NCBI GenBank assembly: GCA_003641555.1
Contig: QNAT01000025.1
Span: forward strand, 1-9,132
DNA from: Thermotoga sp.
GTDB lineage: Bacteria; Thermotogota; Thermotogae; B3-G13
Reading direction: 5' to 3'
Length of the DNA stretch: 9,132 nt
Shown here: positions 1-9,132 of the stretch, piece after piece
Layout: every line of letters begins with the position of its first letter
Numbering within the stretch: the stretch's first letter is position 1
Notes under the pieces: generated by a model
What the model saw: the letters and a program-made list of their open reading frames with translations, nothing else
What the model was told of the DNA's origin: nothing
Database searches by the model: none
Made by a program: the position numbers and the translations under genes

Positions 1-104
1 CCGCTTAGGCGTCTTTATCCCCAGTTTCTTGAACAGTGCCTGTGTTTCTTCCTTCATCTCCGTCCTTATCAGATAATCCTCTTCCTCTACCTTCATCTTT
101 ACCA
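1..104. repeat. Left copy of ~95% identical direct repeat flanking the operon
   Basis: Positions 1-104 align without gaps to 9029-9132 in the same orientation. The only differences are at 4, 11, 34, 90 and 92, giving 99/104 identical. Both ends of the match are set by the window edges, so the true repeat is longer than what is seen. It covers the small minus-strand coding sequence. Confidence 0.95.
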
Positions 105-120
105 TCTTCAACGACTTCAT
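1..120 (-). CDS. Small conserved protein, 5' part (left copy), runs off window edge
   Basis: Forty codons are visible, reading leftward from ATG at 120-118 (starts MKSLKMVKMKVEEEDYLIRT) to the window edge. An in-frame stop lies upstream, and no earlier ATG follows it. A TATATATA stretch at 151-158 sits about 35 nt upstream, the right place for an archaeal promoter with a very short leader. The right edge of the window carries the same coding sequence with its stop. The two copies differ at 5 of 104 bases, and these give two silent changes and three conservative replacements (K/R, V/I, T/M), as expected of real coding sequence. Joining the two gives a protein of about 45 residues, rich in Lys and Glu, without Cys, signal peptide or membrane segment. 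I do not recognise the family. A small DNA-binding or antitoxin-like protein is one possibility, and a fragment of a larger gene is another. Confidence 0.55.
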   Translation of the reverse strand, partial: MKSLKMVKMKVEEEDYLIRTEMKEETQALFKKLGIKTPKR

Positions 121-150
121 CGATGCTATTTCCGGGTTATTATTTGGTAG

Positions 151-158
151 TATATATA
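151..158 (-). promoter_or_regulatory. TATA-like promoter element for the left minus-strand gene
   Basis: An eight-base alternating TATATATA lies about 35 nt before the ATG at 120. With the usual archaeal spacing of about 25 nt from TATA box to start site, transcription would begin near 130, giving a leader of about 10 nt. No strong Shine-Dalgarno sequence precedes the ATG, which fits a nearly leaderless message. The assignment rests on position and composition only. Confidence 0.4.
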
Positions 159-294
159 CTTATTCCATAGGGACAGTAAAAAAATGTTGGATGATGGATG
201 CTATATATTAATATTAAATATTGGATAAATGGATTTTGCGATGATTAGTGCTAAGTTGTGGCTGAAAAGTCAGAGTAAAATGAGCATATGGTAT

Positions 295-319
295 AATCAA
301 TCGAGTAGACAGATTGATT
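295..319. promoter_or_regulatory. Perfect 8-bp inverted repeat, possible operator
   Basis: AATCAATC (295-302) and GATTGATT (312-319) are exact reverse complements separated by 9 nt. The centre-to-centre distance is 17 bp. The repeat overlaps or directly follows the TATA-like GTATAAT at 291-297 and ends about 30 nt before the cmr1 start. That is where a dimeric repressor would block transcription initiation. It could also fold as a weak hairpin in a leader RNA. No regulator gene is recognisable in the window unless the small minus-strand protein serves that role. Confidence 0.35.
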
Positions 320-336
320 GCATATTTTAAGAAATT

Positions 337-342
337 GGTGAT
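337..342 (+). promoter_or_regulatory. Shine-Dalgarno for cmr1 (supports a TTG start)
   Basis: GGTGAT at 337-342 matches the right half of GGAGGTGAT and lies 6 nt before TTG at 349. No ATG or GTG in this frame lies between the upstream stop TAA (328-330) and the conserved start of the Cmr1 fold, so TTG is the best start. Confidence 0.6.
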
Positions 343-348
343 TGCAAA

Positions 349-1668
349 TTGAAGACCATAATCTTTAGATGTGAAACTGTTACTCCAATGTTCCTTGGTG
401 GTGCGGGAAGGCAAATGGTTGATCTTCGTGTCCCTTCTTTCAAAGGTCTGATGCGATTCTGGTGGAGGGCTATGAATTGCTCGTTGCCTCTCCATGAGAT
501 GAAGGGAAGAGAGGCTGAGATGTTCGGGGGTGGTGGAGAAAAAGGGAGAAGAAGTGGGGTAACGATTCGGATTAAAACTCGATTCACCTCTGAGGATATT
601 GGTCGAAGCCTTTGGAAGGAAATTCCTTTTAGAGAAAAGGTTTCTAAAAGGGGCAAGGAGTATAAAGTTCCTGAAAAATATGATGGCGTTGCTTACCTGT
701 TATATTCAGTTTTCATGCTAAATGAACGTCCATACCTAAAAACAGGCTTGTCCTTTTCGATAGATTTTTCATCCTTCAGTGATGATATGTTAAGACAAAG
801 TGTGGCTTCTTTCTGGTCGCTGGCATATTTAGGTGGCATCGGTTCACGTGCGAGGCGAGGAGGAGGAAATATCGTTGTAACCGATGTTGCAGATGAAGGC
901 AATGTCCTGGAAGAAACGGATCTCAATTTTATATTAAACGGTAGAAGTAACGACGAGATAGGAAATTGGCTTGTCGAAAATTACAAAAAGGCAAGAGCGG
1001 TCGTAAACGAAGATAGGAAAACGAGGTTCATCTCGGAGTATCCCAATCTTTCCATCTCAAGATTTATCATTTCCAATACGAGCTTTAGCACATGGAAAGA
1101 GGCATTGAACGAGATAGGAGAAAAATTCATGCACTTTCGTACGAGTAATAGAGGAGATGTCTTTGGCACCGCCGCATTTGGGCTGCCGAGGAATCATGTT
1201 TCGACCAACAAAGAAGGTGTGAACCGACGAAGTTCTCCTCTGATCTTCAAAATCTTGAAATCCAAAAATAACGAGTGTTATTGGATGGCTTTACGACTGG
1301 CGGGAGAGTTTTTACCAAAAAACGTCGTTTTGAAAGATGGAGGAAGATCTCAAAGACCAACCTACGAGAAGGTAGATGAATTTTGGAATGAGTTGAAAAA
1401 GCATGGTAAGGAACACATATTGTCTGTACCTGATACGTTGGATAAAGTTAAAGAGAAGATAAGAAAGGAACTCTTACCTAAAAAGATTATCCTGTTCGGT
1501 TCGAAGGCGAGGGGAGATTTTCACGAGAAGTCAGATATCGATATCGCAGTCGATACGGATAAGACCATCGCTTTCCTGGACGTTAACGGTGCGATCGATA
1601 TAGTGAAGCTTGGAAAAGTAAATAAATCTTTTAGAGAGAAGATCAAAAGAGAAGGAATAGAATTGTGA
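349..1668 (+). CDS. cmr1: Cmr1 (Cas7-like RAMP) with C-terminal MntA-type nucleotidyltransferase domain
   Basis: A 439-residue protein, about 100 residues longer than an ordinary Cmr1. Residues 1 to ~335 are Cmr1: an N-terminal TPMFLGG strand, the family hallmark FKGLMRFWWRAM (31-42), FGGGG (59-63), the glycine/arginine-rich loop GIGSRARRGGGNI (163-175), and a Cmr1-like ending near EFLPK (320-324). In known Cmr complexes Cmr1 caps the 3' end of the crRNA together with Cmr6. A charged linker (~335-365) leads to a MNT nucleotidyltransferase domain (~365-439). This has FGS at 383-385, ten residues, then D396-I-D398, and a candidate third acidic residue D417 in the sequence AIDIV. The ending KIKREGIEL is typical of MntA-like proteins. 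The fusion is in one open frame with no sign of a frameshift. The stop overlaps the next gene's GTG by 4 nt (GTGA). Start choice: TTG at 349 with GGTGAT upstream. Confidence 0.9.
   Translation: MKTIIFRCETVTPMFLGGAGRQMVDLRVPSFKGLMRFWWRAMNCSLPLHEMKGREAEMFGGGGEKGRRSGVTIRIKTRFTSEDIGRSLWKEIPFREKVSKRGKEYKVPEKYDGVAYLLYSVFMLNERPYLKTGLSFSIDFSSFSDDMLRQSVASFWSLAYLGGIGSRARRGGGNIVVTDVADEGNVLEETDLNFILNGRSNDEIGNWLVENYKKARAVVNEDRKTRFISEYPNLSISRFIISNTSFSTWKEALNEIGEKFMHFRTSNRGDVFGTAAFGLPRNHVSTNKEGVNRRSSPLIFKILKSKNNECYWMALRLAGEFLPKNVVLKDGGRSQRPTYEKVDEFWNELKKHGKEHILSVPDTLDKVKEKIRKELLPKKIILFGSKARGDFHEKSDIDIAVDTDKTIAFLDVNGAIDIVKLGKVNKSFREKIKREGIEL
1420..1668 (+). other. MNT (MntA-like) domain with possible internal TTG start
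   Basis: This is the 3' part of the cmr1 frame encoding the nucleotidyltransferase domain. MntA enzymes transfer AMP to a tyrosine of their HEPN partner and thereby silence it. The GS-x10-D-x-D signature (G384, S385, D396, D398 of the fusion) is complete. In-frame TTG at 1420-1422 (Leu358) is preceded by AAGGA at 1408-1412 with 7 nt spacing. A separate ~82-residue MNT protein could therefore be made in addition to the fusion. The stretch between D398 and D417 is shorter than in most MNT proteins, so a helix normally found there may be missing. Whether the domain is still active is uncertain. Confidence 0.6.
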
Positions 1669-2050
1669 ACGAGAGGTTAAAGAGGCTATATGTCGATTTC
1701 ATGAAGGCATTTGGTAACCTGGAATCAGCGATTAACGAAGCGAAGACTGACCTCGAGATCGATGGTACTATCAAGCGATTCGAACTCTGTTATGAACTCT
1801 CGTGGAAGCTGATAAGAGAAAGCCTTGCAAACCAGGGTATCATATGCAATAGTCCCAGAAATTGTTTCAAACAGGCTGTTGCTAATGATTTGATCAGCAA
1901 TGAAGATGTATGGTTGAAGATGATAGAAGATAGGAATGAATTGGTCCATCTTTACGAGTTCGCGAATTCGAGAGAGATATTTGAACATATCAGGGATGAA
2001 TATATAGAGTCGTTCAGATGGCTATTGGAAAAGGTGGAGGAGACACTACG

Positions 2051-2054
<4 letters not shown>
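1665..2054 (+). CDS. hepT: HEPN toxin, HepT / HI0074 (nucleotidyltransferase substrate-binding) family
   Basis: A 129-residue, apparently all-helical protein of the usual length for the HI0074 family, the standard genetic partner of MNT nucleotidyltransferases. Family landmarks are DGTIKRFELCYELSWKLI (33-50) and SPRNCFKQAV (63-72). The HEPN ribonuclease motif follows with R90, N91, H95 and Y97 in EDRNELVHLYEF, an exact R-x4-H-x-Y pattern. In the characterised HepT/MntA system R and H are RNase residues, and the tyrosine two positions after H is the AMPylation target. All three are intact, which argues for a working RNase toxin under MNT control. The GTG start at 1665 overlaps the cmr1-MNT stop by 4 nt and follows AAGGA (1652-1656). 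Its stop overlaps the cmr2 start by 4 nt (ATGA). It is thus translationally coupled to both an antitoxin-bearing Cmr1 and Cas10. The substrate RNA is unknown. Confidence 0.85.
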
Positions 2055-6241
<4,187 letters not shown>

Positions 6242-6253
6242 GTAGAAATCAAA

Positions 6254-6282
6254 GGGAGGTTAAAATGAGATGTATAAAATAG
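6254..6282 (+). promoter_or_regulatory. cmr4 ribosome binding site with out-of-frame decoy ATG (5-codon mini-ORF)
   Basis: The only non-overlapping junction of the operon (6242-6269) carries GGGAGGT at 6254-6260. The first ATG after it, at 6265 (4 nt spacing), opens a five-codon frame ending in TAG at 6280-6282. The real cmr4 ATG is at 6270, 9 nt from the Shine-Dalgarno. In cmr3 and the CARF gene, the same Shine-Dalgarno sits 5 nt from the start. The decoy could lower or tune cmr4 translation, or simply be tolerated. Confidence 0.4.
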
Positions 6283-7208
6283 CAAAGCCATTCTTCATGA
6301 TCGTGGAGACCCCACTTCATGCGGGAAGTGGAACGGAGTTGGGTATAGTGGATATGCCCATTCAGAGGGAAAGGCATACCACTTTTCCTAAGATAGAGGC
6401 ATCGGGATTGAAGGGATGCATAAGGGAGGCATTCGAAGGGTTAAAGACCAGAGATGACAAGATCAACTCTAATGAGGCACTCTCTCTTGCTTTTGGACCT
6501 GAGGAAGGAAATCTCCATGCAGGGGCATTGGGGTTTACAGATGCCCGATTACTTTTGTTTCCCGTGAAATCTATGAAAGGGGTATTCGCATGGATTACTT
6601 GTCCTGAGGTATTAGAACGTTTTAAGCTCGATCTCGAACTCTCAAGAATAAAAATTAACGATCCGATCCCGCAACAGAGTACAGCACCAACGAATTGCCA
6701 GTTATTTATTAAGGATAACAAGATAGTGCTCGAAGAATATACATTTGAAGTAAATAAAGATTCTGACGAAGACGGTGCGTGCTCGAAATTCGCCAAATGG
6801 CTTTCGGACCATGTAATTCCAAAAGAAGAGTACGATTATTGGCGAGAGAAGATCAAAAAGGATGTCATCGTGCTGCCGGATGAGGACTTCCGTGATTTTG
6901 TAAATCTTTCTACAGAAGTTATCACGAGAACAAAGATCGATAACAAGACAGGTACAGTTCAGCCGGGAGCGTTGTTTACGGAAGAATATTTGCCTGCCGA
7001 GACTATTCTGTATTCCCTTGCATTGGCTACCCCGATATTCAATAAGGATAAGGGCATTTTCGATCCCAGGAAAACTGGTAAGAGTGAAGAAGAATCGGTA
7101 ATGGAGTTTTTCATATCTGGATTACCCGAGGTGATTCAGATAGGTGGGAATGCCACCATAGGCAAGGGCATAGTGAGAACAAAAATATGGGTGGATCGAG
7201 ATGAATAA
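6270..7208 (+). CDS. cmr4: Cmr4 (Cas7-like backbone RAMP, target RNA nuclease)
   Basis: A 312-residue protein of family-typical length. Cmr4 polymerises along the crRNA and cuts bound target RNA at regular intervals. The N-terminal strand with TPLHAGSG (14-21) is followed by GIVDMPIQRE (25-34). D28 corresponds by context to the catalytic Asp of the Pyrococcus protein, so target RNA cleavage should be intact. Further hallmarks are ASGLKGCIREAFE (44-56), GALGFTDARLLLFPV (85-99), LSTEVITRTKID (213-224), and the C-terminal glycine loop IGGNATIGKG (291-300). Start: ATG at 6270, since ATG at 6265 is out of frame and closes after five codons. It overlaps cmr5 by 8 nt. As the multi-copy subunit it might need its own translation signal, which fits the separate ribosome site in front of it. 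Confidence 0.95.
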   Translation: MYKIAKPFFMIVETPLHAGSGTELGIVDMPIQRERHTTFPKIEASGLKGCIREAFEGLKTRDDKINSNEALSLAFGPEEGNLHAGALGFTDARLLLFPVKSMKGVFAWITCPEVLERFKLDLELSRIKINDPIPQQSTAPTNCQLFIKDNKIVLEEYTFEVNKDSDEDGACSKFAKWLSDHVIPKEEYDYWREKIKKDVIVLPDEDFRDFVNLSTEVITRTKIDNKTGTVQPGALFTEEYLPAETILYSLALATPIFNKDKGIFDPRKTGKSEEESVMEFFISGLPEVIQIGGNATIGKGIVRTKIWVDRDE

Positions 7209-7626
7209 TACGACTACAATGAAAGGTATCGAACAGGGGAGAGCGAAATTCGCTTATAAGTGTGCAAAAAAGGGGAGTGAAATTGAAAAGAAAGAATACA
7301 AATCCTATGTTTCCTATGTTAAAAAGATTCCTATGCTGATAAAAACGAATGGTCTTGGTGTAACCTTTGCATTTATAAAATCAAAAAGCAGCAACGATAA
7401 AAGCAAGGCAGGATACGCTTATCACTTGTTATATAACCAGACAAAAGAATGGCTAAAAAAAGATGATAAAAATCTAATCCATATGAATGAAAGTGATGAT
7501 TTGGTGGAAAAGATGATTTCACTTAATTCACAGGAATATCGTGCAGTTACTATTGAAGTTTTAGCTTTTTTCAACTGGCTCAGGAGGTTTGCAGAAGGAC
7601 TCATTGAGGGAGAAGAGGAAAGATGA
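7201..7626 (+). CDS. cmr5: Cmr5 (small alpha-helical Cas11-like subunit)
   Basis: A 141-residue, Lys-rich, mostly helical protein. Cmr5 forms the inner filament beside Cmr4 and helps hold target RNA. Recognisable stretches are GIEQGRAKFAYKCAKKG (9-25), KKIPMLIKTNGLGVTFAFIK (41-60), YHLLYNQTKEWL (74-85), and SQEYRAVTIEVLAFFNWLRR (110-129). The ATG at 7201 follows GGGTGGAT (7189-7196) and overlaps the end of cmr4 by 8 nt. An in-frame ATG at residue 7 would also leave the family core intact. The stop overlaps cmr6 by 4 nt. Confidence 0.92.
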   Translation: MNNTTTMKGIEQGRAKFAYKCAKKGSEIEKKEYKSYVSYVKKIPMLIKTNGLGVTFAFIKSKSSNDKSKAGYAYHLLYNQTKEWLKKDDKNLIHMNESDDLVEKMISLNSQEYRAVTIEVLAFFNWLRRFAEGLIEGEEER

Positions 7627-8813
7627 GTGAAAGAGGAAAGATCATTATTAGGAAAAACACGAAAGGAAAGTGGATATTCGAGGTTGATATTGGCAAAAAG
7701 AAGCCGATGCTTATTCCGCAGTTCTATGATTTGAAGGATAACTCGTTTAATGGGAAGGAATGTGAAGTATATAGGAAGAAAGGACGTATTGTAAAGATAA
7801 TCGTTGATGGAGAAGAATTGCCGAAGAATCGGCAACAAGTTATGGAATATCATAACATGAACAACAAAAGCCATGACCCACGAATCTCAAGTGAAAAGTC
7901 TGCCAAAAATATCTATTCCATTCAAAATACAAAACTACCTTTTAATACGAGAGAGATATTAATTGAATCTGATATAGAAAATTTCAGTTTGAAATTGAAT
8001 AAATGTGTAAATTTTATTCACAGCAATGAGAGAGATATAGAAGAACCGATACTTTACAAAGCTGAATATAACGATAAACAGGACCATGATAAGCCCAAAA
8101 AATTTGAAGTTAAGTTTAACTTCGATAATATGAGAAGGATAATTACTGGACTTAAAAATCGGCAAGATAGGATTCGGGATGGATTAAAAGGACAGGGTTA
8201 TGAAATAAACACGATGAAATTGACACCCGATTGGCGCCTCATAGTTGGTCTGGGTAATGAGTCTGTCTACGAGACCTCAATAACTCTACATCATATCTAT
8301 GGAATACCATATATCCCTGGAAGTGCTATAAAAGGAGTAGTACGAAGCTATATTATTATAGAACATTTTGAAAGCAATGAAGAAAAAGCGTTGAAGGAAG
8401 ATCCTGGATTTTGTGATATATTCGGATGTCCTGAAAAGAGTTTCTATAAGGAAAGCAGAGAGGGAAAGATCATCTTTTTCGATGCGTTTCCAATAACTAC
8501 ACCGAAGATCAAAGTGGAAGTTATGAATCCGCATTATGGTCCTTATTATTCTGATCCTTCAGAAAACACACCACCTGCAGACTATCATAGTCCCGTTCCG
8601 ATCTTTTTCTTAACGGTAGAAGATACGAAATTCGAATTTATAATCGGGATAAAAGTAAAAGATAATACTATTATTGAAAAAGGAATATTTAAGAATAAGC
8701 AACCTCTGGAAGTAACATACGAGTATGTTGGGAAGGCTTTGAGTGAACACGGCATCGGTGCGAAGACTGCCGTTGGTTATGGTTATATGAGGGACTTTCT
8801 GCCCAACGTTTGA
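7623..8813 (+). CDS. cmr6: Cmr6 (Cas7-like RAMP) with N-terminal beta-rich extension
   Basis: A 396-residue protein, longer than many Cmr6 proteins. The RAMP domain occupies about 165-396: RLIVGLGNESVYETSITLHH (205-224), the hallmark PGSAIKGVVRSY (232-243), FCDIFGCPE (263-271), and the C-terminal glycine loop HGIGAKTAVGYGYM (376-389). Cmr6 sits next to Cmr1 at the crRNA 3' end. Residues ~5-67 alternate hydrophobic and charged residues like a small beta-barrel (OB- or SH3-like), with KWIFEVD, KPMLIPQF, KECEVY and RIVKIIVDG as likely strands. A low-complexity polar linker (~70-110) and a poorly conserved segment follow. The extension may add an RNA contact, which is inference. ATG at 7623 overlaps the cmr5 stop (ATGA). 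The gene ends the operon. Confidence 0.92.
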   Translation: MSERGKIIIRKNTKGKWIFEVDIGKKKPMLIPQFYDLKDNSFNGKECEVYRKKGRIVKIIVDGEELPKNRQQVMEYHNMNNKSHDPRISSEKSAKNIYSIQNTKLPFNTREILIESDIENFSLKLNKCVNFIHSNERDIEEPILYKAEYNDKQDHDKPKKFEVKFNFDNMRRIITGLKNRQDRIRDGLKGQGYEINTMKLTPDWRLIVGLGNESVYETSITLHHIYGIPYIPGSAIKGVVRSYIIIEHFESNEEKALKEDPGFCDIFGCPEKSFYKESREGKIIFFDAFPITTPKIKVEVMNPHYGPYYSDPSENTPPADYHSPVPIFFLTVEDTKFEFIIGIKVKDNTIIEKGIFKNKQPLEVTYEYVGKALSEHGIGAKTAVGYGYMRDFLPNV

Positions 8814-8971
8814 CATTTTACAGCTAATCTAGTGTATGCTCCACAATATCTTAAAAAATTCTGTTATACAGTGATGTCAGGAAAACCCAGCCTGCTTGCG
8901 ATATGGATGAATTGGCAGAAGCATCAAAAAACTTGACTCAACTTTGCCAGACGAAAACTCAAAACTTCAAT

Positions 8972-8997
8972 AATCACCGTAATTCTGGTGATTTTTT
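8972..8997 (+). terminator. Hairpin and T-run terminator after cmr6
   Basis: AATCACC (8972-8978) pairs perfectly with GGTGATT (8987-8993) around an 8-nt loop, and six T residues run through 8992-8997. It lies 159 nt after the cmr6 stop and 14 nt before the end of the convergent minus-strand gene. It therefore probably ends the operon transcript and separates the two convergent units. On the minus strand the T-run would precede the hairpin as A residues, so function in that direction is weaker. Confidence 0.6.
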
Positions 8998-9010
8998 CAA
9001 AAAGACGTAA

Positions 9011-9132
9011 TTACCACATCTTCGTTATCCGTTTAGGCATCTTTATCCCCAGTTTCTTGAATAGTGCCTGTGTTTCTTCCTTCATCTCCGTCCTTATCAG
9101 ATAATCCTCTTCCTCTATCCTCATCTTTACCA
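9011..9132 (-). CDS. Small conserved protein, 3' part (right copy), enters from window edge
   Basis: The reading frame enters from the right edge. It gives 39 residues (RIEEEDYLIRTEMKEET in the middle, ending PKRITKMW) and a TAA stop at 9013-9011. It is the same coding sequence as at the left edge, in the same orientation, and supplies the C-terminus missing there. Its own start lies outside the window. It could be the same ~45-residue gene or the tail of a longer one. I do not recognise the family. It is convergent with cmr6 and separated from it by the terminator hairpin. Confidence 0.55.
   Translation of the reverse strand, partial: VKMRIEEEDYLIRTEMKEETQALFKKLGIKMPKRITKMW
9029..9132. repeat. 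Right copy of ~95% identical direct repeat flanking the operon
   Basis: Matches 1-104 in the same orientation with five substitutions and no gaps. The left copy cannot be followed below position 1 and the right copy cannot be followed beyond 9132, so neither boundary is known. Confidence 0.95.

Larger units (their letters stand above)
201..348 (+). promoter_or_regulatory. Probable promoter/leader region of the Cmr operon
   Basis: This AT-rich stretch sits between the divergent small gene and cmr1. It contains a perfect 10-bp palindrome ATATTAATAT (205-214), which is also TATA-like. The palindrome is flanked by two imperfect direct repeats, TTGGATGATGGAT (187-199) and TTGGATAAATGGAT (221-234). 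A second TATA-like element, GTATAAT, is at 291-297, and a third AT-rich stretch is around 322-330. The GTATAAT element would place transcription start near 320, shortly before the cmr1 ribosome binding site. Which element is used cannot be told from sequence alone. Confidence 0.35.

Noticed and set aside
1..150. Plus-strand open frame through the left repeat
   Set aside because: The right copy of the repeat carries an in-frame TAG at the corresponding place, while the minus-strand frame stays open in both copies with conservative changes. The minus strand is the coding one.
229..330. 33-codon open frame (ATG at 229, TAA at 328-330) just upstream of and in frame with cmr1
   Set aside because: It has only a weak ribosome site and no recognisable motif, and it overlaps the presumed promoter and inverted repeat. 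Its stop separates it from cmr1, so it is probably chance.
121..348. CRISPR repeat array or leader in the flanks
   Set aside because: No regularly spaced repeats of 24-40 nt occur in either intergenic region. The only repeats are the short ones listed and the single pair of flanking gene copies.
214..656. Two long open frames on the minus strand opposite the start of cmr1
   Set aside because: They lie opposite conserved Cmr1 motifs and read as low-complexity Pro/Ser/Leu-rich products, typical shadows of a purine-rich coding strand.
2018..2050. Upstream ATG at 2018 as the cmr2 start
   Set aside because: It would add 11 Gly-rich residues encoded by what is really the ribosome binding site of the 2051 start. 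The ATGA overlap with hepT and the conserved N-terminus favour 2051.
7422..7874. 150-codon minus-strand open frame across the cmr5/cmr6 junction
   Set aside because: It spans two confidently identified genes on the other strand, has a Ser/Phe/Ile-rich composition, and shows no start signals.
8874..8936. 20-residue open frame ATG at 8874 after cmr6
   Set aside because: It is very short, has no ribosome site, and overlaps the other weak frame in this gap. Nothing supports expression.
8903..9010. 35-residue open frame between cmr6 and the terminator (starts MDELAEASKNLTQL)
   Set aside because: It has no Shine-Dalgarno, runs through the terminator hairpin, and has no recognisable family. A decayed gene remnant is possible but cannot be supported.

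Overview
The window holds one complete type III-B (Cmr) CRISPR effector operon on the + strand. Eight tightly packed genes (349-8813) lie between two near-identical copies of a small minus-strand coding sequence at the window edges. The sequence is AT-rich, with heavy use of AGA/AGG and ATA codons, GGAGGTGA-type ribosome binding sites, TATA-like promoter elements, and TTG, GTG and ATG starts. This fits an archaeon best, perhaps a thermophile or methanogen/ANME relative. A thermophilic bacterium cannot be excluded, and nothing in the window fixes the species.

Layout: 1-120 is the start of a small minus-strand gene whose promoter faces left. 121-348 is a divergent intergenic region with TATA-like boxes and a perfect 8-bp inverted repeat just upstream of the operon. 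The operon runs cmr1 fused to a MntA-type nucleotidyltransferase, then a HepT-type HEPN gene, cmr2 (Cas10), cmr3, a CARF nuclease gene, cmr4, cmr5 and cmr6. Every junction overlaps by 4-17 nt except a 28-nt gap before cmr4. 8814-9010 is a short intergenic region with a hairpin and T-run terminator. 9011-9132 is the 3' end of a second copy of the small minus-strand gene. A 104-bp segment matches between the two edges at 99/104 positions.

How the genes work together: Cmr1-Cmr6 build the crRNA-guided complex that binds and cuts target RNA (backbone nuclease Cmr4, with Asp28 present). Cas10 keeps the GGDD cyclase motif but has no N-terminal HD nuclease, so its likely output is cyclic oligoadenylate. 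The CARF / winged-helix / PD-(D/E)XK protein in the middle of the operon is the obvious receptor and effector. No cas6, cas1, cas2 or CRISPR array is present, so crRNAs must be supplied from elsewhere.

The standout feature is a MNT-HEPN toxin-antitoxin pair built into the operon between cmr1 and cmr2. The antitoxin-type nucleotidyltransferase (GS-x10-D-x-D) is fused in frame to the C-terminus of Cmr1. The next gene is its HI0074/HepT-family HEPN partner with an intact R-x4-H-x-Y motif. This suggests, as inference, that the toxin's neutraliser is physically tethered to the Cmr complex, which could link the integrity or activation of the complex to release of a HEPN RNase.
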